Assembly (NCBI GenBank): GCA_903938815.1
Contig: CAJAES010000057.1
Coordinates: forward strand, 1 to 46,134
From: an uncultured beta proteobacterium
Lineage (GTDB): Bacteria > Pseudomonadota > Gammaproteobacteria > Burkholderiales > Burkholderiaceae_C
Direction of reading: 5' to 3'
Length of the DNA stretch: 46,134 nt
Under the pieces are notes generated by a model, which saw only the letters and a list, made by a program, of their open reading frames with translations, did no database searches and was not told the DNA's origin. Positions 34,369 through 44,887 of this stretch are shown here, piece after piece (position 1 is the stretch's first letter; each line of letters starts with the position of its first letter). Made by a program: the position numbers and the translations under genes.

Positions 34369-34390
34369 CGGGCGGGCCGGGCTCAGCCGT

Positions 34391-35641
34391 TCAGCGGTAG
34401 ACGGGGAAGTCGCGCGTCAGCACGGCCACCTTGGCGCGCACGGCGGCCAGCGTGGCCTCGTCGTGCGGGTTGTCCAGCACGTCGGCGATCAGGTGCGCCG
34501 TCTGGCGTGCCTGCTCGACGCCGAAACCGCGCGTCGTCATGGCCGGCGTGCCCAGCCGGATGCCGCTGGTCACCATCGGCTTCTGCGGGTCGTTCGGGAT
34601 GCCGTTCTTGTTGCAGGTCATGTGCGCGGCGCCCAGGATGGCTTCTGCCTCCTTGCCCGTCAGGCCCTTGGGGCGCAGGTCGACCAGCATCACGTGGCTC
34701 TCGGTGCGGCCGCTCACGATGCGCAGGCCGCGCTCGATCAGCGTCTCGGCCAGCACGCGGGCGTTGTCCACCACCTGCTGCTGATAGGCCTTGAACTCGG
34801 GCTGCAGCGCCTCCAGGAAGGCCACCGCCTTGCCGGCGATCACGTGCATCAGCGGGCCGCCCTGGATGCCCGGGAAGATGGCGCTGTTCATCTTCTTCGC
34901 GATGGCTTCGTCGTTGGTCAGGATGATGCCTCCGCGCGGGCCGCGCAGGCTCTTGTGGGTGGTGCTGGTCACCACATCGGCGTGGGGCAGGGGGTTCGGG
35001 TAGACGCCGGCCGCGATGAGGCCGGCATAGTGCGCCATGTCGACCATGAAGTAGGCGCCCACGGCCTTGGCCACGCGCGCGAAGCGCTCGAAGTCGATGC
35101 GCAGGCTGTAGGCCGAGGCGCCCGCGATGATGATCTTCGGCCTGGTCTCGTGGGCCAGGCGCTCCATCGCGTCGTAGTCGATGGCCTCGTTGGCGTCCAG
35201 GCCGTAGCTGACCACCTTGAACCACTTGCCGCTCATGTTCAGCGGCATGCCGTGCGTCAGGTGGCCGCCCTCGGCCAGGCTCATGCCCATGATGGTGTCG
35301 CCGGGCTGCAGCAGCCCGAAGAAGACGGCCTGGTTGGCCTGCGAGCCGGAGTTCGGCTGCACGTTGGCGAAGCCGGCGCCGAACAGCGTCTTGAGGCGCT
35401 CGATGGCGAGCGTCTCGACGACGTCCACGTTCTCGCAGCCGCCGTAATAGCGCTTGCCGGGGTAGCCCTCGGCGTACTTGTTGGTCAGCTGCGAACCCTG
35501 CGCGGCCATCACGGCCGGGCTGGTGTAGTTCTCGGAGGCGATCAGCTCGATGTGCTCTTCCTGGCGCCGGTTCTCGGCGTCGACGGCGGCAGCGATCTCG
35601 GGATCGACCAGGGCGAGGGTGGAACGGGAACGATCGAACAT
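34391..35641 (-). CDS. glyA: Serine hydroxymethyltransferase
   Basis: The 416-residue PLP enzyme interconverts serine and glycine while charging tetrahydrofolate to 5,10-methylene-THF. Signature residues are [35 protein letters not shown], and the PLP lysine Lys230 in [14 protein letters not shown]. The ATG at 35641 is chosen over an in-frame ATG at 35671 because it has GAGGA upstream and the family N-terminus. That Shine-Dalgarno is part of the segment that can pair with the riboswitch region at 35700-35709, so translation is probably controlled by ZTP/ZMP. Confidence 0.96.
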   Translation of the reverse strand: MFDRSRSTLALVDPEIAAAVDAENRRQEEHIELIASENYTSPAVMAAQGSQLTNKYAEGYPGKRYYGGCENVDVVETLAIERLKTLFGAGFANVQPNSGSQANQAVFFGLLQPGDTIMGMSLAEGGHLTHGMPLNMSGKWFKVVSYGLDANEAIDYDAMERLAHETRPKIIIAGASAYSLRIDFERFARVAKAVGAYFMVDMAHYAGLIAAGVYPNPLPHADVVTSTTHKSLRGPRGGIILTNDEAIAKKMNSAIFPGIQGGPLMHVIAGKAVAFLEALQPEFKAYQQQVVDNARVLAETLIERGLRIVSGRTESHVMLVDLRPKGLTGKEAEAILGAAHMTCNKNGIPNDPQKPMVTSGIRLGTPAMTTRGFGVEQARQTAHLIADVLDNPHDEATLAAVRAKVAVLTRDFPVYR

Positions 35642-35699
35642 GGCAGTCCTCATCAACAAGGCAGGGGCCATCGGAAGCCGGCACGCGGGGGTGTCGGTC

Positions 35700-35831
35700 G
35701 AGGGCTGCCCAGGCGAACGGCGGATCGGCCTCGGCCAGCCCCTGCATTCAGGGATCGACCGGGTCGCCGCGCTTCCTGGTGGTCATCCACCTCGGGGCGG
35801 CATGTGCAGCCCCTCATCGCCAGTCGCGCGG
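35700..35831 (-). promoter_or_regulatory. ZTP (pfl motif) riboswitch in the glyA leader
   Basis: Read on the minus strand, the leader contains the conserved parts of the ZMP/ZTP aptamer in order. CGCGACTGGCG lies at the 5' end (near 35826-35816), then a GGTGG-ATGA-CCACC hairpin followed by AGGAAGCG, and CCGTTCGCCTGGGCAG at the 3' end (about 35722-35705). The class is typically found upstream of glyA and purH and senses ZTP/ZMP, signals of 10-formyl-THF shortage. A TACACT -10 box (35843-35838) would start the RNA near 35831, right at the aptamer. The expression platform is discussed in the findings. Confidence 0.88.
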
Positions 35832-35837
35832 ACGGCG

Positions 35838-35843
35838 AGTGTA
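35838..35843 (-). promoter_or_regulatory. Predicted -10 box of glyA
   Basis: TACACT on the minus strand lies 7 nt upstream of the 5' edge of the ZTP aptamer, so the transcript would begin with the riboswitch. The -35 region falls inside the end of the lytic transglycosylase gene and is weak. Confidence 0.4.
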
Positions 35844-35854
35844 CCGTGCGCCCT

Positions 35855-36736
35855 TCAGCGGCGCAGCAGCGCCACTTGCTGTTCGGGCGCCGCGGTGGCG
35901 GGTGCGGGGGGCGCCGATGCGGCGACCGGCGGCTCGCTGGCGGCCATGGGCGGGTTGGCGGGTGCGTTCACCGCCACGGCCTGGCCGCGCGCGACGCGCT
36001 GCAGGTGGCCCTGCTCGAAGAGAACCTTGGCCACGTAGCCGCCGTCCTGGCCGCTGATGGCGGCGCCGACGTAGTAGCGCAGGCCTTCCTCGAGGCTGCC
36101 TGCGCGCTGGATGCATTCCTTGAGCACCTGTACGCCCACGCGCAGATTGCTCACGGGGTCGAAGGCGGCATGCACGCCGCCGAAGGCCTCGTACTTGTCG
36201 TCGTGCACGCGCGTCATCACCTGCATCAGGCCCTGCGCGCCCACCGGGCTCTGCGCGAACGGGTTGAAGGCGGATTCGACGGCCATGATGGCGAGGATCA
36301 GCGTCGGGTCCAGGCGGGCCTTCTGGCCGACCGACCAGGCTTCCTGCACCAGGCGCGACAGCGGCTCGGGCGCGACCTTGTATCGGCGCGACAACCACGT
36401 GGCCACGGCCGCCTGTTCGCGGCTCAGGCCTGCCGGGTCTGTGGCCGTGGCGCGCGCGACGGCATCGACTTCGCCGACCAGGGCGAGCAGGTCGCCCGAT
36501 TCCTCGGCGCGCTCCACGTGGCGGGTCTGCAGCCAGTCCAGCGCCAGCGTCTCGGCTCTTTGCCGGAGGTCGGCCTGGCCGGCCACGAACACCACGCCGG
36601 CCACCACGGCCAGCCCCAGCAGGGCAAGGGAGTTGTGGCCCAGCTCCAGCGCGCCATGGCCCACGTCGCGCAGGAACACGGCGGCGCCCCGCCCGAGGGC
36701 GCGGCGTGCGTCGTTCATCGCCTGGATGGTCTTCAT
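35855..36736 (-). CDS. Membrane-anchored lytic transglycosylase (SLT domain)
   Basis: The 293-residue protein has one N-terminal transmembrane segment (about 36-54), a helical stretch, and an SLT lytic transglycosylase domain (about 135-245). The catalytic Glu154 lies in AVESAFNPFAQSPVGAQGLMQVM-like sequence. A Pro/Ala-rich C-terminal tail follows (about 262-293). It would cleave glycan strands of peptidoglycan in the periplasm. ATG 36736 is preceded by GAGGAG; the open frame upstream to 36808 lacks this. Its glyA neighbour is separated by the glyA promoter and riboswitch. Confidence 0.87.
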   Translation of the reverse strand: MKTIQAMNDARRALGRGAAVFLRDVGHGALELGHNSLALLGLAVVAGVVFVAGQADLRQRAETLALDWLQTRHVERAEESGDLLALVGEVDAVARATATDPAGLSREQAAVATWLSRRYKVAPEPLSRLVQEAWSVGQKARLDPTLILAIMAVESAFNPFAQSPVGAQGLMQVMTRVHDDKYEAFGGVHAAFDPVSNLRVGVQVLKECIQRAGSLEEGLRYYVGAAISGQDGGYVAKVLFEQGHLQRVARGQAVAVNAPANPPMAASEPPVAASAPPAPATAAPEQQVALLRR

Positions 36737-36815
36737 GGCACTCCTCGGGTCCGCGTGACCCGCCGGTGGGTGGGGCGGGGTCGCAAAACGATAATGAACC
36801 GCGACCACGCTGCCG

Positions 36816-36832
36816 ACCCCAGGGTCTGGGGT
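36816..36832. other. Perfect hairpin in the slt-ubiD intergenic region
   Basis: ACCCCAG (36816-36822), loop GGT, CTGGGGT (36826-36832). No T-run follows, so the role is unclear. It lies between the divergent transglycosylase and ubiD genes. Confidence 0.4.
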
Positions 36833-36923
36833 GGAGGCGGGTCCTGCGGCCTGGGTTCGGGGTAAACCCTCGATCGGCTCAGTGGGGCGGATTCTAGAAA
36901 CCGATGTATATCAGGTCAAGAAT

Positions 36924-36956
36924 ATGAAATTGCTCTCTAACTACTTTTGTGTATGA
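36924..36956 (+). CDS. Possible 10-codon leader peptide of ubiD
   Basis: ATG at 36924 opens a frame of ten codons ([10 protein letters not shown]) whose TGA (36954-36956) overlaps the ubiD ATG (36953-36955) as ATGA. AGG at 36913-36915 is an acceptable ribosome site for it. ubiD itself has no Shine-Dalgarno. This layout is typical of translational coupling through a leader peptide. No attenuator hairpins were seen. Confidence 0.35.
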   Translation: MKLLSNYFCV

Positions 36957-38509
36957 AGTACCGCGACCTCCGGGACTTCATCGGCCAGCTCGAATCGCGC
37001 GATGCGCTCCGAAGAGTGCAGGAAAGCGTCTCTCCGCACCTCGAGATGACAGCCATTGGCGATGCCGTGCTGCGCGCGGGGGGCCCGGCGCTGCTCTTCG
37101 AGCACCCTGCCGGTTACAACATGCCCGTCCTGGCGAACCTTTTCGGCACCCCTGAACGGGTGGCCCTGGGGATGGGGGCCAACGCGGTGTCGGAATTGCG
37201 CGACGTCGGCCGTCTGCTCGCCGCGCTGAAGGAGCCCGAGCCGCCCAAGGGCCTGAAGGAGGTGGGAAAGCTCTGGGACATGGCCAAGGCGGTCTGGGAC
37301 ATGAAGCCCGCCGAGCTCAAGCGCGCGCCCTGCCAGGACGTGATCCTCGAGGGCGACGAGATCGACCTCGGCCGCCTGCCGGTTCAGACCTGCTGGCCTG
37401 GCGACGCCGGCCCGCTGATCACCTGGGGCCTGATTGTCACGCGCGGGCCGCAGTCGGTGGCGCAGCCGCGGCGGCGACAGAACCTGGGCATCTACCGGCA
37501 GCAGGTCATCGGGCCCCGCCAGACCATCATGCGCTGGCTGGCGCATCGCGGCGGCGCGCTCGATTTCCGGGAGTTCGCGCGCGCCAACCCCGGCCAGCCG
37601 TTCCCCATCGTCACGGCACTGGGCGCCGACCCGGCCACCATCCTGGGCGCCGTGACGCCCGTGCCCGACACCTTGTCCGAGTACCAGTTCGCCGGCCTGC
37701 TGCGCGGCAGCCGCACCGAACTCGTCGCGAGCGGCGTGGGCGAAGGCGAATGGCGCCTGCAGGTGCCGGCCAGCGCCGAGATCGTGCTGGAAGGGCACAT
37801 CCCCACGGCCGCGCCCGGCTTCGAGGGCCGTTCGGCCCACGGCGTGCCGCTGGCCGAGCGCGGCGGCTATCTGCATGCGCTGGAGGGGCCGTTCGGCGAC
37901 CACACCGGCTACTACAACGAGCAGGACTGGTTTCCGGTCTTCGAGCTCTCGCGCATGACGATGCGGCGCGACCCCATCTACCACTCCACCTACACGGGCA
38001 AGCCGCCCGACGAGCCGGCGGTGCTGGGCGTGGCCCTGAACGAGGTCTTCGTGCCCATCCTGCAGAAGCAGTTTCCCGAGATCGCCGATTTCTACCTGCC
38101 CCCCGAAGGCTGCAGCTACCGCATGGCCATCATCAGCATCCGCAAGGCCTACCCCGGCCACGCGAAGCGCGTGATGTTCGGGCTGTGGAGCTTCCTGCGC
38201 CAGTTCATGTACACCAAGTTCATCGTGGTGACCGACGATGACGTCGACATCCGCAACTGGCAGGAAGTGATCTGGGCCATCACGACGCGCATGGACCCGG
38301 TGCGCGACACCACCCTGGTCGAGAACACGCCCATCGACTACCTGGACTTCGCATCCCCGGTCAGCGGCCTGGGCGGCAAGATGGGCCTGGACGCGACCAA
38401 CAAGTGGCCCGGCGAAACCTCGCGCGAATGGGGCCGTTCGCTGACGATGGACCGCGAGGTCACCGAGCGCGTGGAGGGCCTGGTCGGGCGACTTCTGACG
38501 CCGCGGTGA
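36953..38509 (+). CDS. ubiD: UbiD family decarboxylase (4-hydroxy-3-polyprenylbenzoate decarboxylase)
   Basis: The 518-residue prenyl-FMN-dependent decarboxylase removes the carboxyl group of the polyprenyl-hydroxybenzoate intermediate in ubiquinone synthesis. Typical segments are [12 protein letters not shown] at the start, [39 protein letters not shown], and [22 protein letters not shown], ending in [11 protein letters not shown]. The ATG at 36953 is preferred over a TTG at 36947. The upstream region 36893-36955 is strikingly AT-rich. A prenyltransferase (UbiX-type) gene is not in the window. Confidence 0.94.
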   Translation: MKYRDLRDFIGQLESRDALRRVQESVSPHLEMTAIGDAVLRAGGPALLFEHPAGYNMPVLANLFGTPERVALGMGANAVSELRDVGRLLAALKEPEPPKGLKEVGKLWDMAKAVWDMKPAELKRAPCQDVILEGDEIDLGRLPVQTCWPGDAGPLITWGLIVTRGPQSVAQPRRRQNLGIYRQQVIGPRQTIMRWLAHRGGALDFREFARANPGQPFPIVTALGADPATILGAVTPVPDTLSEYQFAGLLRGSRTELVASGVGEGEWRLQVPASAEIVLEGHIPTAAPGFEGRSAHGVPLAERGGYLHALEGPFGDHTGYYNEQDWFPVFELSRMTMRRDPIYHSTYTGKPPDEPAVLGVALNEVFVPILQKQFPEIADFYLPPEGCSYRMAIISIRKAYPGHAKRVMFGLWSFLRQFMYTKFIVVTDDDVDIRNWQEVIWAITTRMDPVRDTTLVENTPIDYLDFASPVSGLGGKMGLDATNKWPGETSREWGRSLTMDREVTERVEGLVGRLLTPR

Positions 38510-38516
38510 AAGTGCC

Positions 38517-38545
38517 TTGAAGTCCGGGCGGGTCTCGCCTAAGCT
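38517..38545 (+). promoter_or_regulatory. Predicted promoter of the candidate small RNA
   Basis: TTGAAG (38517-38522) and TAAGCT (38540-38545) are 17 bp apart. TAAGCT is a common betaproteobacterial -10 form. The start would be near 38552, 42 nt after the ubiD stop. Confidence 0.5.
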
Positions 38546-38551
38546 TGGTTT

Positions 38552-38680
38552 GCCTTCAACGAAGGTTCAACCGATGGCACAGTCACTGTGCGTCAGGAAC
38601 CCCGGACCTCATATCTCCGGAGTTCCACTGGCGGTTCGCCCGCCCGCCCCTCCGTACCTCCGGGTCCGGAGGGGTTTCGT
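38552..38680 (+). ncRNA. Candidate structured small RNA between ubiD and a sensor kinase
   Basis: Between a promoter-like sequence and an intrinsic terminator lie four consecutive hairpins. They are CCTTC-AAC-GAAGG (38553-38565), GCACAG-TCA-CTGTGC (38577-38591), GGAAC/GTTCC with inner CCGG/CCGG (38596-38626), and the terminator stem CCCCTCCG/CGGAGGGG (38647-38674). A C-rich linker precedes the last stem. CCTCC occurs at 38649-38653 and again, unpaired, in the terminator loop (38657-38661), where it could contact ribosome-binding sites. No protein gene fits the segment. I do not recognise a named family. Confidence 0.55.
38647..38680 (+). terminator. Intrinsic terminator after ubiD / candidate sRNA
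   Basis: An 8-bp stem CCCCTCCG (38647-38654) and CGGAGGGG (38667-38674) encloses a 12-nt loop and is followed by TTTCGTCTTT. The T-rich tail lies only on the plus strand, so it ends ubiD and any small RNA rather than the oppositely oriented kinase operon. Confidence 0.7.
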
Positions 38681-38683
38681 CTT

Positions 38684-41209
38684 TCAGGCCCCGAGCGCTG
38701 ACAGCTTCTCGGCGATCGGATCCTTCAGCGCCCGTATCGCCGCGACGAGCGGACGCGCATCGTCGATGTCGGCCGCCTTGTCGCTCATCGACGTTTCCAA
38801 CTGGTTGCACAGCCGCGAGAGACCGTGCGCACCTACCGCGCCTGCGGACGACTTGACCTTGTGGCCCAGGGCCGCCAGGGCAGCCCTGTCACGTGCCGCC
38901 AGCGCGGCATCGAGTTCCGCCACAGTACGCTCCATCGAGTTGATGAACGCCTTGGCGATCTTCAGCATCATGTTCGGGTTGCTGCTGGTCAGTTGCACCA
39001 GCACCGAGAGGTCGATGACCTCGCCGGCCACAGCGGCATCGCCGCGCGCACCCGCCGCCGCAGGCGTGGAGGCGGCAGCGTAGGTGGAAGCGTGGGCAGG
39101 CGCATGAGGCGCCGCCGCCTTGGCCGCCCTGGCATCCGCGCCCAGCCACTTCACGAGCGTCGCGTACATGTTCTCGGGGACCACCGGCTTCGTCAGGAAG
39201 TCGTCCATGCCGGCGGCGCGGCAGGCTGCGGCGTCCTCGCCGCGGGCGTTGGCCGTCATCGCGATCACGCACAGCCCCGCCAGCGAAGTTTCCGCCCTGA
39301 TCCGCCGTGTGGCCTCCAGCCCGTCCATGACCGGCATCTGCACGTCCATCAGCACGGCGTCCGCCTTGAACCGCGCCAGCAGCTGCAGGGCCATCAGGCC
39401 GTCGCCTGCCAGCAGTACCTTGGCGCCTGTGGCCTGCAGCAGCTCGAAGGCGACCTGCTGGTTCAGCGAGTTGTCGTCCACCACGAGGATGGTCCGGCCT
39501 TTGAGCGCGCCGTCCCAGCGGGAATCCGTGCCGGTGTACTGCGCGTCCGCCGGTCGGAACTCCCCCCGTGAGAGTGGCACGCGGAGCCAGAAGGTGCTCC
39601 CGACGCCGGCCTCGCTGCGCACGCCCACTTCGCCACCCATCAGCTCGGACAGCTGGCGGCAGATCGCCAGGCCGAGCCCGGTGCCGCCGTACTCGCGCGT
39701 GGTGGAGGCATCGGCCTGGTGGAAGGCCTGGAAGAGCTGGCCCACCTGGGCCTGGGTCAGGCCGATGCCCTGGTCCTGCACCTCGAACAGCGCTTCGACC
39801 TTGCCGCCGCGGTCCTGTACCCGCCCGCGGATCCTGACCTCGCCGCGGTCGGAGAACTTGATCGCGTTGCCGGCGAAATTCAGCAGGATCTGGCGGATCC
39901 GCAGGGGGTCTCCGCGCAGCGGCTGCGCCACGGTCGAATCCGCATCCACGACCAGGCGCAGGCCCTTCTCCTGCGCGAGCCCCGAGAGCTGCTTGAGCAG
40001 GTCGTCCATGACCGACATGGCGGAGAAATCCACCACTTCGATGTCGAGCTTTCCGGCCTCGATCTTGGACAGGTCGAGCACGTTGCTGATCAGGCTCAGC
40101 AGATGCTGCCCGGACCCGCTGATGCGCTCCAGATAGTCGCGCATCTTGGGGCTGGGGTCGGCGCGCAGGGCCAGGTAGGACAGGCCGAGGATGCTGTTCA
40201 TCGGCGTGCGCATCTCGTGGCTCATGTTCGACAGGAACTCGCCCTTGGCCCGGTTCGCGGCGGAGGCCGCGCGCGTGGCCTCGGCCAGCTCCCGGGTGCG
40301 CTCGCGCACCTTGGCCTCGAGGTCGGCGTTGAGCTCGTCCAGGTGCGCGCTCACCTCCTTCGTCGCGCGCTCCGCGCGCACTCGCTCGGTGATGTCGCGA
40401 AAGCTCAGCACATGGCCGGTCAGCTTGCCGTGGGTTCGCAGCGGGGTGCGGTGGCGCTGCAGGATGCGGCCGTCGCGCAGTTCGACCGTGGAGGCGATCT
40501 CCTCGGCGTCGGTGTCGTCCGCGCCGTTCGCGCCATCTGCACTGTTCGCGCTGCGTGTGTCCTTCGCGCCCAGCAGCGCCCCCATCTCGCTGTCGGGGTC
40601 GTCCATGCGGCTCCTGATGTACCGGAGCTCCTCGCGCTCGTCGCCGGCGTCCAGCAGGGCCTTGGGCGCGTTCCACATGCGGGTGAAGCGCTGGTTGCAG
40701 GTGACCAGGCCGCCCTCCAGCGCGATGACGGCGATGCCGTCGGCCGTGGCTTCCAGCGTGGCGCCCAGCAGCGAGCGCGCGCTGGCGAGCTCGAGGTGCG
40801 TGCGCACGCGCGCGCTCACGATGGCGGGGTTGATCGGCTTGGCGATGAAGTCGACTGCGCCGAGCGACAGCCCGCGCGCTTCGTCCTCGGCGCCGTCGCG
40901 CGCGGTCACGAAGATCACCGGAATGCCGGCGGTCGCCGGGTTGGCCTTCAGGTGGCCCAGGACCTCGTAGCCGTCCATGCCCGGCATCATCACGTCGAGC
41001 AGCACCAGGTCCGGCGGCGTCTCCCGGCAGATGGCCAGCGCCTTCTCGCCGCTGGTGGCCATCAGCACCTGGTGGTCGGCGCTGAAGACCCGGTACAGCG
41101 CCTGGATGTTCAGCGGCTGGTCGTCCACCAGCAGCAGGCATGGCTTCTTCGCTCGGCCCGGCATCAGTTCGGGCACCGGTGCGCCGCCCATCAACGGCAG
41201 CCTGTTCAT
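38684..41209 (-). CDS. Hybrid histidine kinase REC-PAS-HisKA-HATPase-REC-HPt
   Basis: The 841-residue soluble multidomain protein begins with a receiver domain (23-140, acceptor Asp72 in [12 protein letters not shown]). A PAS-like domain (about 146-275) with an inserted Ala/Asp-rich run (218-236) and a short coiled coil (280-320) follow. A HisKA domain has His331 in [10 protein letters not shown], then a HATPase_c (about 440-555) with GTGLGLAI. A second receiver (about 580-695) and a C-terminal HPt domain with [10 protein letters not shown] complete it. It has no transmembrane segment. The ATG overlaps the upstream kinase gene by 4 bp, suggesting that phosphate passes between the two proteins. 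Confidence 0.88.
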   Translation of the reverse strand: MNRLPLMGGAPVPELMPGRAKKPCLLLVDDQPLNIQALYRVFSADHQVLMATSGEKALAICRETPPDLVLLDVMMPGMDGYEVLGHLKANPATAGIPVIFVTARDGAEDEARGLSLGAVDFIAKPINPAIVSARVRTHLELASARSLLGATLEATADGIAVIALEGGLVTCNQRFTRMWNAPKALLDAGDEREELRYIRSRMDDPDSEMGALLGAKDTRSANSADGANGADDTDAEEIASTVELRDGRILQRHRTPLRTHGKLTGHVLSFRDITERVRAERATKEVSAHLDELNADLEAKVRERTRELAEATRAASAANRAKGEFLSNMSHEMRTPMNSILGLSYLALRADPSPKMRDYLERISGSGQHLLSLISNVLDLSKIEAGKLDIEVVDFSAMSVMDDLLKQLSGLAQEKGLRLVVDADSTVAQPLRGDPLRIRQILLNFAGNAIKFSDRGEVRIRGRVQDRGGKVEALFEVQDQGIGLTQAQVGQLFQAFHQADASTTREYGGTGLGLAICRQLSELMGGEVGVRSEAGVGSTFWLRVPLSRGEFRPADAQYTGTDSRWDGALKGRTILVVDDNSLNQQVAFELLQATGAKVLLAGDGLMALQLLARFKADAVLMDVQMPVMDGLEATRRIRAETSLAGLCVIAMTANARGEDAAACRAAGMDDFLTKPVVPENMYATLVKWLGADARAAKAAAPHAPAHASTYAAASTPAAAGARGDAAVAGEVIDLSVLVQLTSSNPNMMLKIAKAFINSMERTVAELDAALAARDRAALAALGHKVKSSAGAVGAHGLSRLCNQLETSMSDKAADIDDARPLVAAIRALKDPIAEKLSALGA

Positions 41210-44200
41210 CGGGTGGCCTCCGGCGGTGCGCCGCCGTCGATCAGGTCACGGCAGACGGCTGCTGCCCGGTCGAAGTCCAGGGCGTCGATCGACGACTCCA
41301 GCAGCGTCAGCTCCGGCGCCAGGACGCCGCCCGAGTCTTCGCGCAGCCGATCCATCAGATCGATGACCCGCATATCGGAAGCCTGCAGCAGCGGCAGCAT
41401 GTCGGCGAGCAGTCGCGCGCGCGCCCGGCCCGGCGCCACGCTGCCGGGCTGCGCCGTGCCGGTGGGCTCCGGCAGCAGAGCGGCCACCAGCGCTTCCGCC
41501 TCGCGCTTCAGGTGTGAGGCATCGTCGTCCAGACCCCGCAGGAAGACTTCCATCGGCTGCGGCGGCGCGCCGTCCGCGAAGTCCTTCTCGGCCGAGCGGG
41601 CGGTGGCGTAAATCGCGTGCAGGCCCAGCATGCCGGTCAGGCCCTTGAGGCTGTGCATGACCTGCGATGCCCGCTGCCAATCCGACGCGTCGGCATGCGC
41701 CCTCAGCTGGGCCAGGGTGGCGGGCAGATCCGCCACGAAGCTTCGCAGCATCCGGCCGTAGACCGCGGTGGCGCCGCCGAGGCGGTCAATGGCTGGCGTG
41801 AGCTCGATGCCGCAGCGCTGCGCGATGCCGAGCACTTCCGGCGCCAGGGCAGGCACGACGGCGCCGCGGGCATCGGCGGCCGTCAGTTCGCTCCGGCCGG
41901 TGTGGCGCCGGATCGCAGCCACCAGGTCGGTCAGCTCGAACGGCTTGCCGACATGGTCGTTCATGCCCGCCGACAGGCAGGCGTCCCGGTCCGACGCCAT
42001 GGCGTTGGCGGTCATCGCGATGATGGGCAGGTTCTCGAAGCCGCCGTGCTCGCGGATCAGCGCAGTGGCGCCGAAGCCGTCCATCGATGGCATCTGCAGG
42101 TCCATCAGCACGGCGTCGAATGGGCGCAAGGCGTCCAGCACGGCGCGAACGCCCTTCTCGCCGTTCTCGGCAAGTTCGACCTCGGCGCCTTCGGCCATCA
42201 GCAGTTCCTGGGCGACCTGCCGGTTGTTCGGGTTGTCCTCGACGACGAGCAGGCGCAGCCCCATCAGGCGCCCGGCGAAGGGCGCCGGCGCCGGCGTCGG
42301 CGGCCGGCGATCGGTGTCCGTGAGCCCCAGCCTGGCGTCGGCCACGGCATCGAAGAGCATCGACGCCGTGACCGGCTTCACCAGGAACCCGCCCAGCGCA
42401 GCCTGCTCGGTGGGGCTGCGCTGCGCCAGCATCTCGCGGCCGTGCGCCGTGACCATCATCACCAGCGACGCGCCGGCGGCACCGCCCGACTGGCGCAGGC
42501 GCAGGCTGGTTTCCCAGCCGTCCATGCCCGGCATCTGCCAGTCCACGAAGGCGACGTCGTAGGGCTCCCCGGCCTGCGCCCTGGCGCGTGACATCGCCAG
42601 CGCTTCGGGGCCGCTGGCCGCCACCTCGGCCTCCCAGCCCAGCGAGCGCACCATCTCGGCGAGGATGCCGCGCGCCGTGGGGTTGTCGTCGACCACCAGC
42701 GCACGCAGGCCGTTCATGCCGTCGAGCGCCACAGCGGGCGCGGCGCCCACCTGCTCGCCCGACTCGGCGGGGTCGACGCGGTCGAGCTTGACGCTGAAGC
42801 GGAACACGCTGCCGCGGCCGGGTTCGCTCTCGACCTCGATGCGCCCGCCCATCAGGCCCACCAGCCGCTGGCAGATCGCCAGGCCCAGCCCGGTGCCGCC
42901 GAACCGGCGCGTCGTCGAGGACTCGGCCTGCGAGAAGCCGCTGAAGATGTGCGACTGCTGTTCGGGGGCGATGCCGATGCCCGTGTCGCGCACCGCGAAC
43001 TCGAGCAGGACGTCGTCGACCGTGCGCTCGATGACGCGCAACTGGATGAGCACTTCGCCGGCTTCCGTGAACTTGATGGCGTTGCCGCCCAGGTTGATCA
43101 GCACCTGCTGCAGCCGCAGGTCGTCGCCCACCAGCGTGCGCGGCAAAGTCGGGTCGATGTCGAACAGCACCTCGACCGGGCGCTGCCCGACACTGGCCGA
43201 CAGGATGACCGACAGCTCCCGCATCAGCTGGTCGATGCGAAAGGGCTGCGGGTCCAGCGTCATCTTGTCGGCATCGACCTTGGAAAAGTCCAGGATGTTG
43301 TTGAGCAGCAGCAGCAGCGAGCGTGCGGCGCCCTCGGTCTTGTTGACGTAGTCGGCCTGACGACCCGTCATCGCGGTCGACTGCAGCAGCTTGAGCATCC
43401 CGAGCACGGCGTTCAGCGGCGTGCGGATCTCATGGCTCATGTTGGCCAGGAACTCGCTCTTGGCCTGGTCGGCCTGTTCCGCGACCTCCTTGGCCTCGCG
43501 CAGGCTGACCAGGTTGTCCTCGCGCTCGCTGATCAGCTGGGTGATGAGGTGCGAGACCGTGCCCAGTTCGTGCGGGTCATCCTGATCGGGCTTCTGCGAT
43601 CCCGGGGATTCGTCTTCGGGCCGCGTCTGCATCTGTGCCGCGGTCTGCCGCAGGACGGCGAAGGCCTTGGCCCGGTTCTGGTTGGCCATCTGCAGGCTGT
43701 CGGACATCTGGTTGAAGCTGTCGACGAGAACCCGCAACTCGCCCGAGGACTGCACGCTGACCCGATGCGCGAGCTCACCGCGCGCGAGGCTCGAGGCCGC
43801 TTCGGCGAGCTCGATGATGGGCTTGGAGAAGTGCCTGGCCACGACCCAGGCCAGGGCCAGGACGGCCAGTGCCGACAGCACCAGGTCGCCCAGGAAGAGG
43901 TACATCGTGGACTCGAAGTCCTTCAGCAGAAGGGAATCCGGCACCGCATAGGCCAGGCGCATCAGCGGCTCGCCCGGCACGACGGAGAGGTCGCGATGCG
44001 CTAGGAGGTCTCCCTCGCGCTGCCTGAAGACCACCTGGCTCACCAGTTTCGTGTCCGGGAAGTCGCCCGGCCCCAGGTTCACGAGCTTCCTGTCCGGGCC
44101 CAGCAGTGTGGCTCCGGCGGGCGTGAAGAGCCAGATCGGCTGCTCGTCGAACAGCCTGACCGCCTTGAGCCGCTGGATGAAGCCGTCCAGGCTCACCCGG

Positions 44201-44859
44201 ACCATGATCACGCCGCTGAAGGCGCCGTTGTCGAAGTCCAGGGAGGGCAGGCCCGCCAGCAGCGATAGCCGGCCTTTCTCGTCGATGAACGGCCCTTCGA
44301 TCATGACCTCGCGCGGCGGCATGAACCATTCCATGTTGCCCGCCGACAGCAGGGTCGGTGTGGTCTTGATGCGATCGAACAGCCGGTCCTTGTGAACCCG
44401 GCTGGGCGATTTGGCTGCCCTCTGCCGCGCCACCGATTCGCTCGAGAGGGTGTCCTCGGCGGCGCTGCGCTTGCCGTCCTCGACGCTCGCGACCATGCGG
44501 CCTTCGGCGTCGGTGTAGTAGACGCCGGAATAGCTGTCGTAGTCGGACTGCATCCTCAGGAACCCGGATTCCAGGGCCTTGGCGTGGATGATCCGTTCCT
44601 CGTCCGACGAGGAGAGATAGAGGGCCAGCGCTTCGAAGGCTGCGATCTGCTTGACGGTGCGTTGCAGGCCAACGCCGAATTCCTGCTCGAAGTTGCTCGT
44701 GATGATGTCGATCTGCTGCGCGATGCTCTGCTGGGTGCGCATCCGGGCCGAGTCCTTGCTGAACTCGAACGACACGTAGATCAGGGGCGCGCTGATGATC
44801 GCGCCCACCGCCAGGAATGCCAGCAGCAGGCGGTGGAAGATCGGCATCGTCTGGATCAT
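41206..44859 (-). CDS. Membrane hybrid histidine kinase HAMP-HisKA-HATPase-REC-REC-HPt
   Basis: The 1217-residue kinase has TM1 (about 8-30), a large periplasmic sensor region (31-318, Cache-like by position), TM2 (319-342), HAMP (343-395), a linker, HisKA with His476 in [10 protein letters not shown], HATPase_c (about 585-700) with GTGLGLAI, two receiver domains (about 725-845, [11 protein letters not shown]; and 870-990, [11 protein letters not shown]), and an HPt domain (about 1040-1130) with [10 protein letters not shown]. It is 28 nt downstream of a periplasmic binding protein, a plausible ligand-presenting partner. The output is not encoded here. Confidence 0.88.
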   Translation of the reverse strand: MIQTMPIFHRLLLAFLAVGAIISAPLIYVSFEFSKDSARMRTQQSIAQQIDIITSNFEQEFGVGLQRTVKQIAAFEALALYLSSSDEERIIHAKALESGFLRMQSDYDSYSGVYYTDAEGRMVASVEDGKRSAAEDTLSSESVARQRAAKSPSRVHKDRLFDRIKTTPTLLSAGNMEWFMPPREVMIEGPFIDEKGRLSLLAGLPSLDFDNGAFSGVIMVRVSLDGFIQRLKAVRLFDEQPIWLFTPAGATLLGPDRKLVNLGPGDFPDTKLVSQVVFRQREGDLLAHRDLSVVPGEPLMRLAYAVPDSLLLKDFESTMYLFLGDLVLSALAVLALAWVVARHFSKPIIELAEAASSLARGELAHRVSVQSSGELRVLVDSFNQMSDSLQMANQNRAKAFAVLRQTAAQMQTRPEDESPGSQKPDQDDPHELGTVSHLITQLISEREDNLVSLREAKEVAEQADQAKSEFLANMSHEIRTPLNAVLGMLKLLQSTAMTGRQADYVNKTEGAARSLLLLLNNILDFSKVDADKMTLDPQPFRIDQLMRELSVILSASVGQRPVEVLFDIDPTLPRTLVGDDLRLQQVLINLGGNAIKFTEAGEVLIQLRVIERTVDDVLLEFAVRDTGIGIAPEQQSHIFSGFSQAESSTTRRFGGTGLGLAICQRLVGLMGGRIEVESEPGRGSVFRFSVKLDRVDPAESGEQVGAAPAVALDGMNGLRALVVDDNPTARGILAEMVRSLGWEAEVAASGPEALAMSRARAQAGEPYDVAFVDWQMPGMDGWETSLRLRQSGGAAGASLVMMVTAHGREMLAQRSPTEQAALGGFLVKPVTASMLFDAVADARLGLTDTDRRPPTPAPAPFAGRLMGLRLLVVEDNPNNRQVAQELLMAEGAEVELAENGEKGVRAVLDALRPFDAVLMDLQMPSMDGFGATALIREHGGFENLPIIAMTANAMASDRDACLSAGMNDHVGKPFELTDLVAAIRRHTGRSELTAADARGAVVPALAPEVLGIAQRCGIELTPAIDRLGGATAVYGRMLRSFVADLPATLAQLRAHADASDWQRASQVMHSLKGLTGMLGLHAIYATARSAEKDFADGAPPQPMEVFLRGLDDDASHLKREAEALVAALLPEPTGTAQPGSVAPGRARARLLADMLPLLQASDMRVIDLMDRLREDSGGVLAPELTLLESSIDALDFDRAAAVCRDLIDGGAPPEATR

Positions 44860-44887
44860 CGCGGGGCTGCTCGGCCTGGCTATGGCC

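Noticed and set aside
35642..35854. Glycine or SAM-type riboswitch ahead of glyA
   Set aside because: The conserved pieces match the ZTP (pfl) motif; no tandem glycine aptamer or SAM core is seen.
38517..39083. Plus-strand open frame running from the ubiD downstream region into the kinase gene
   Set aside because: Composition is that of an antisense shadow after 38684, and the first part is a chain of hairpins with a terminator inside the frame.
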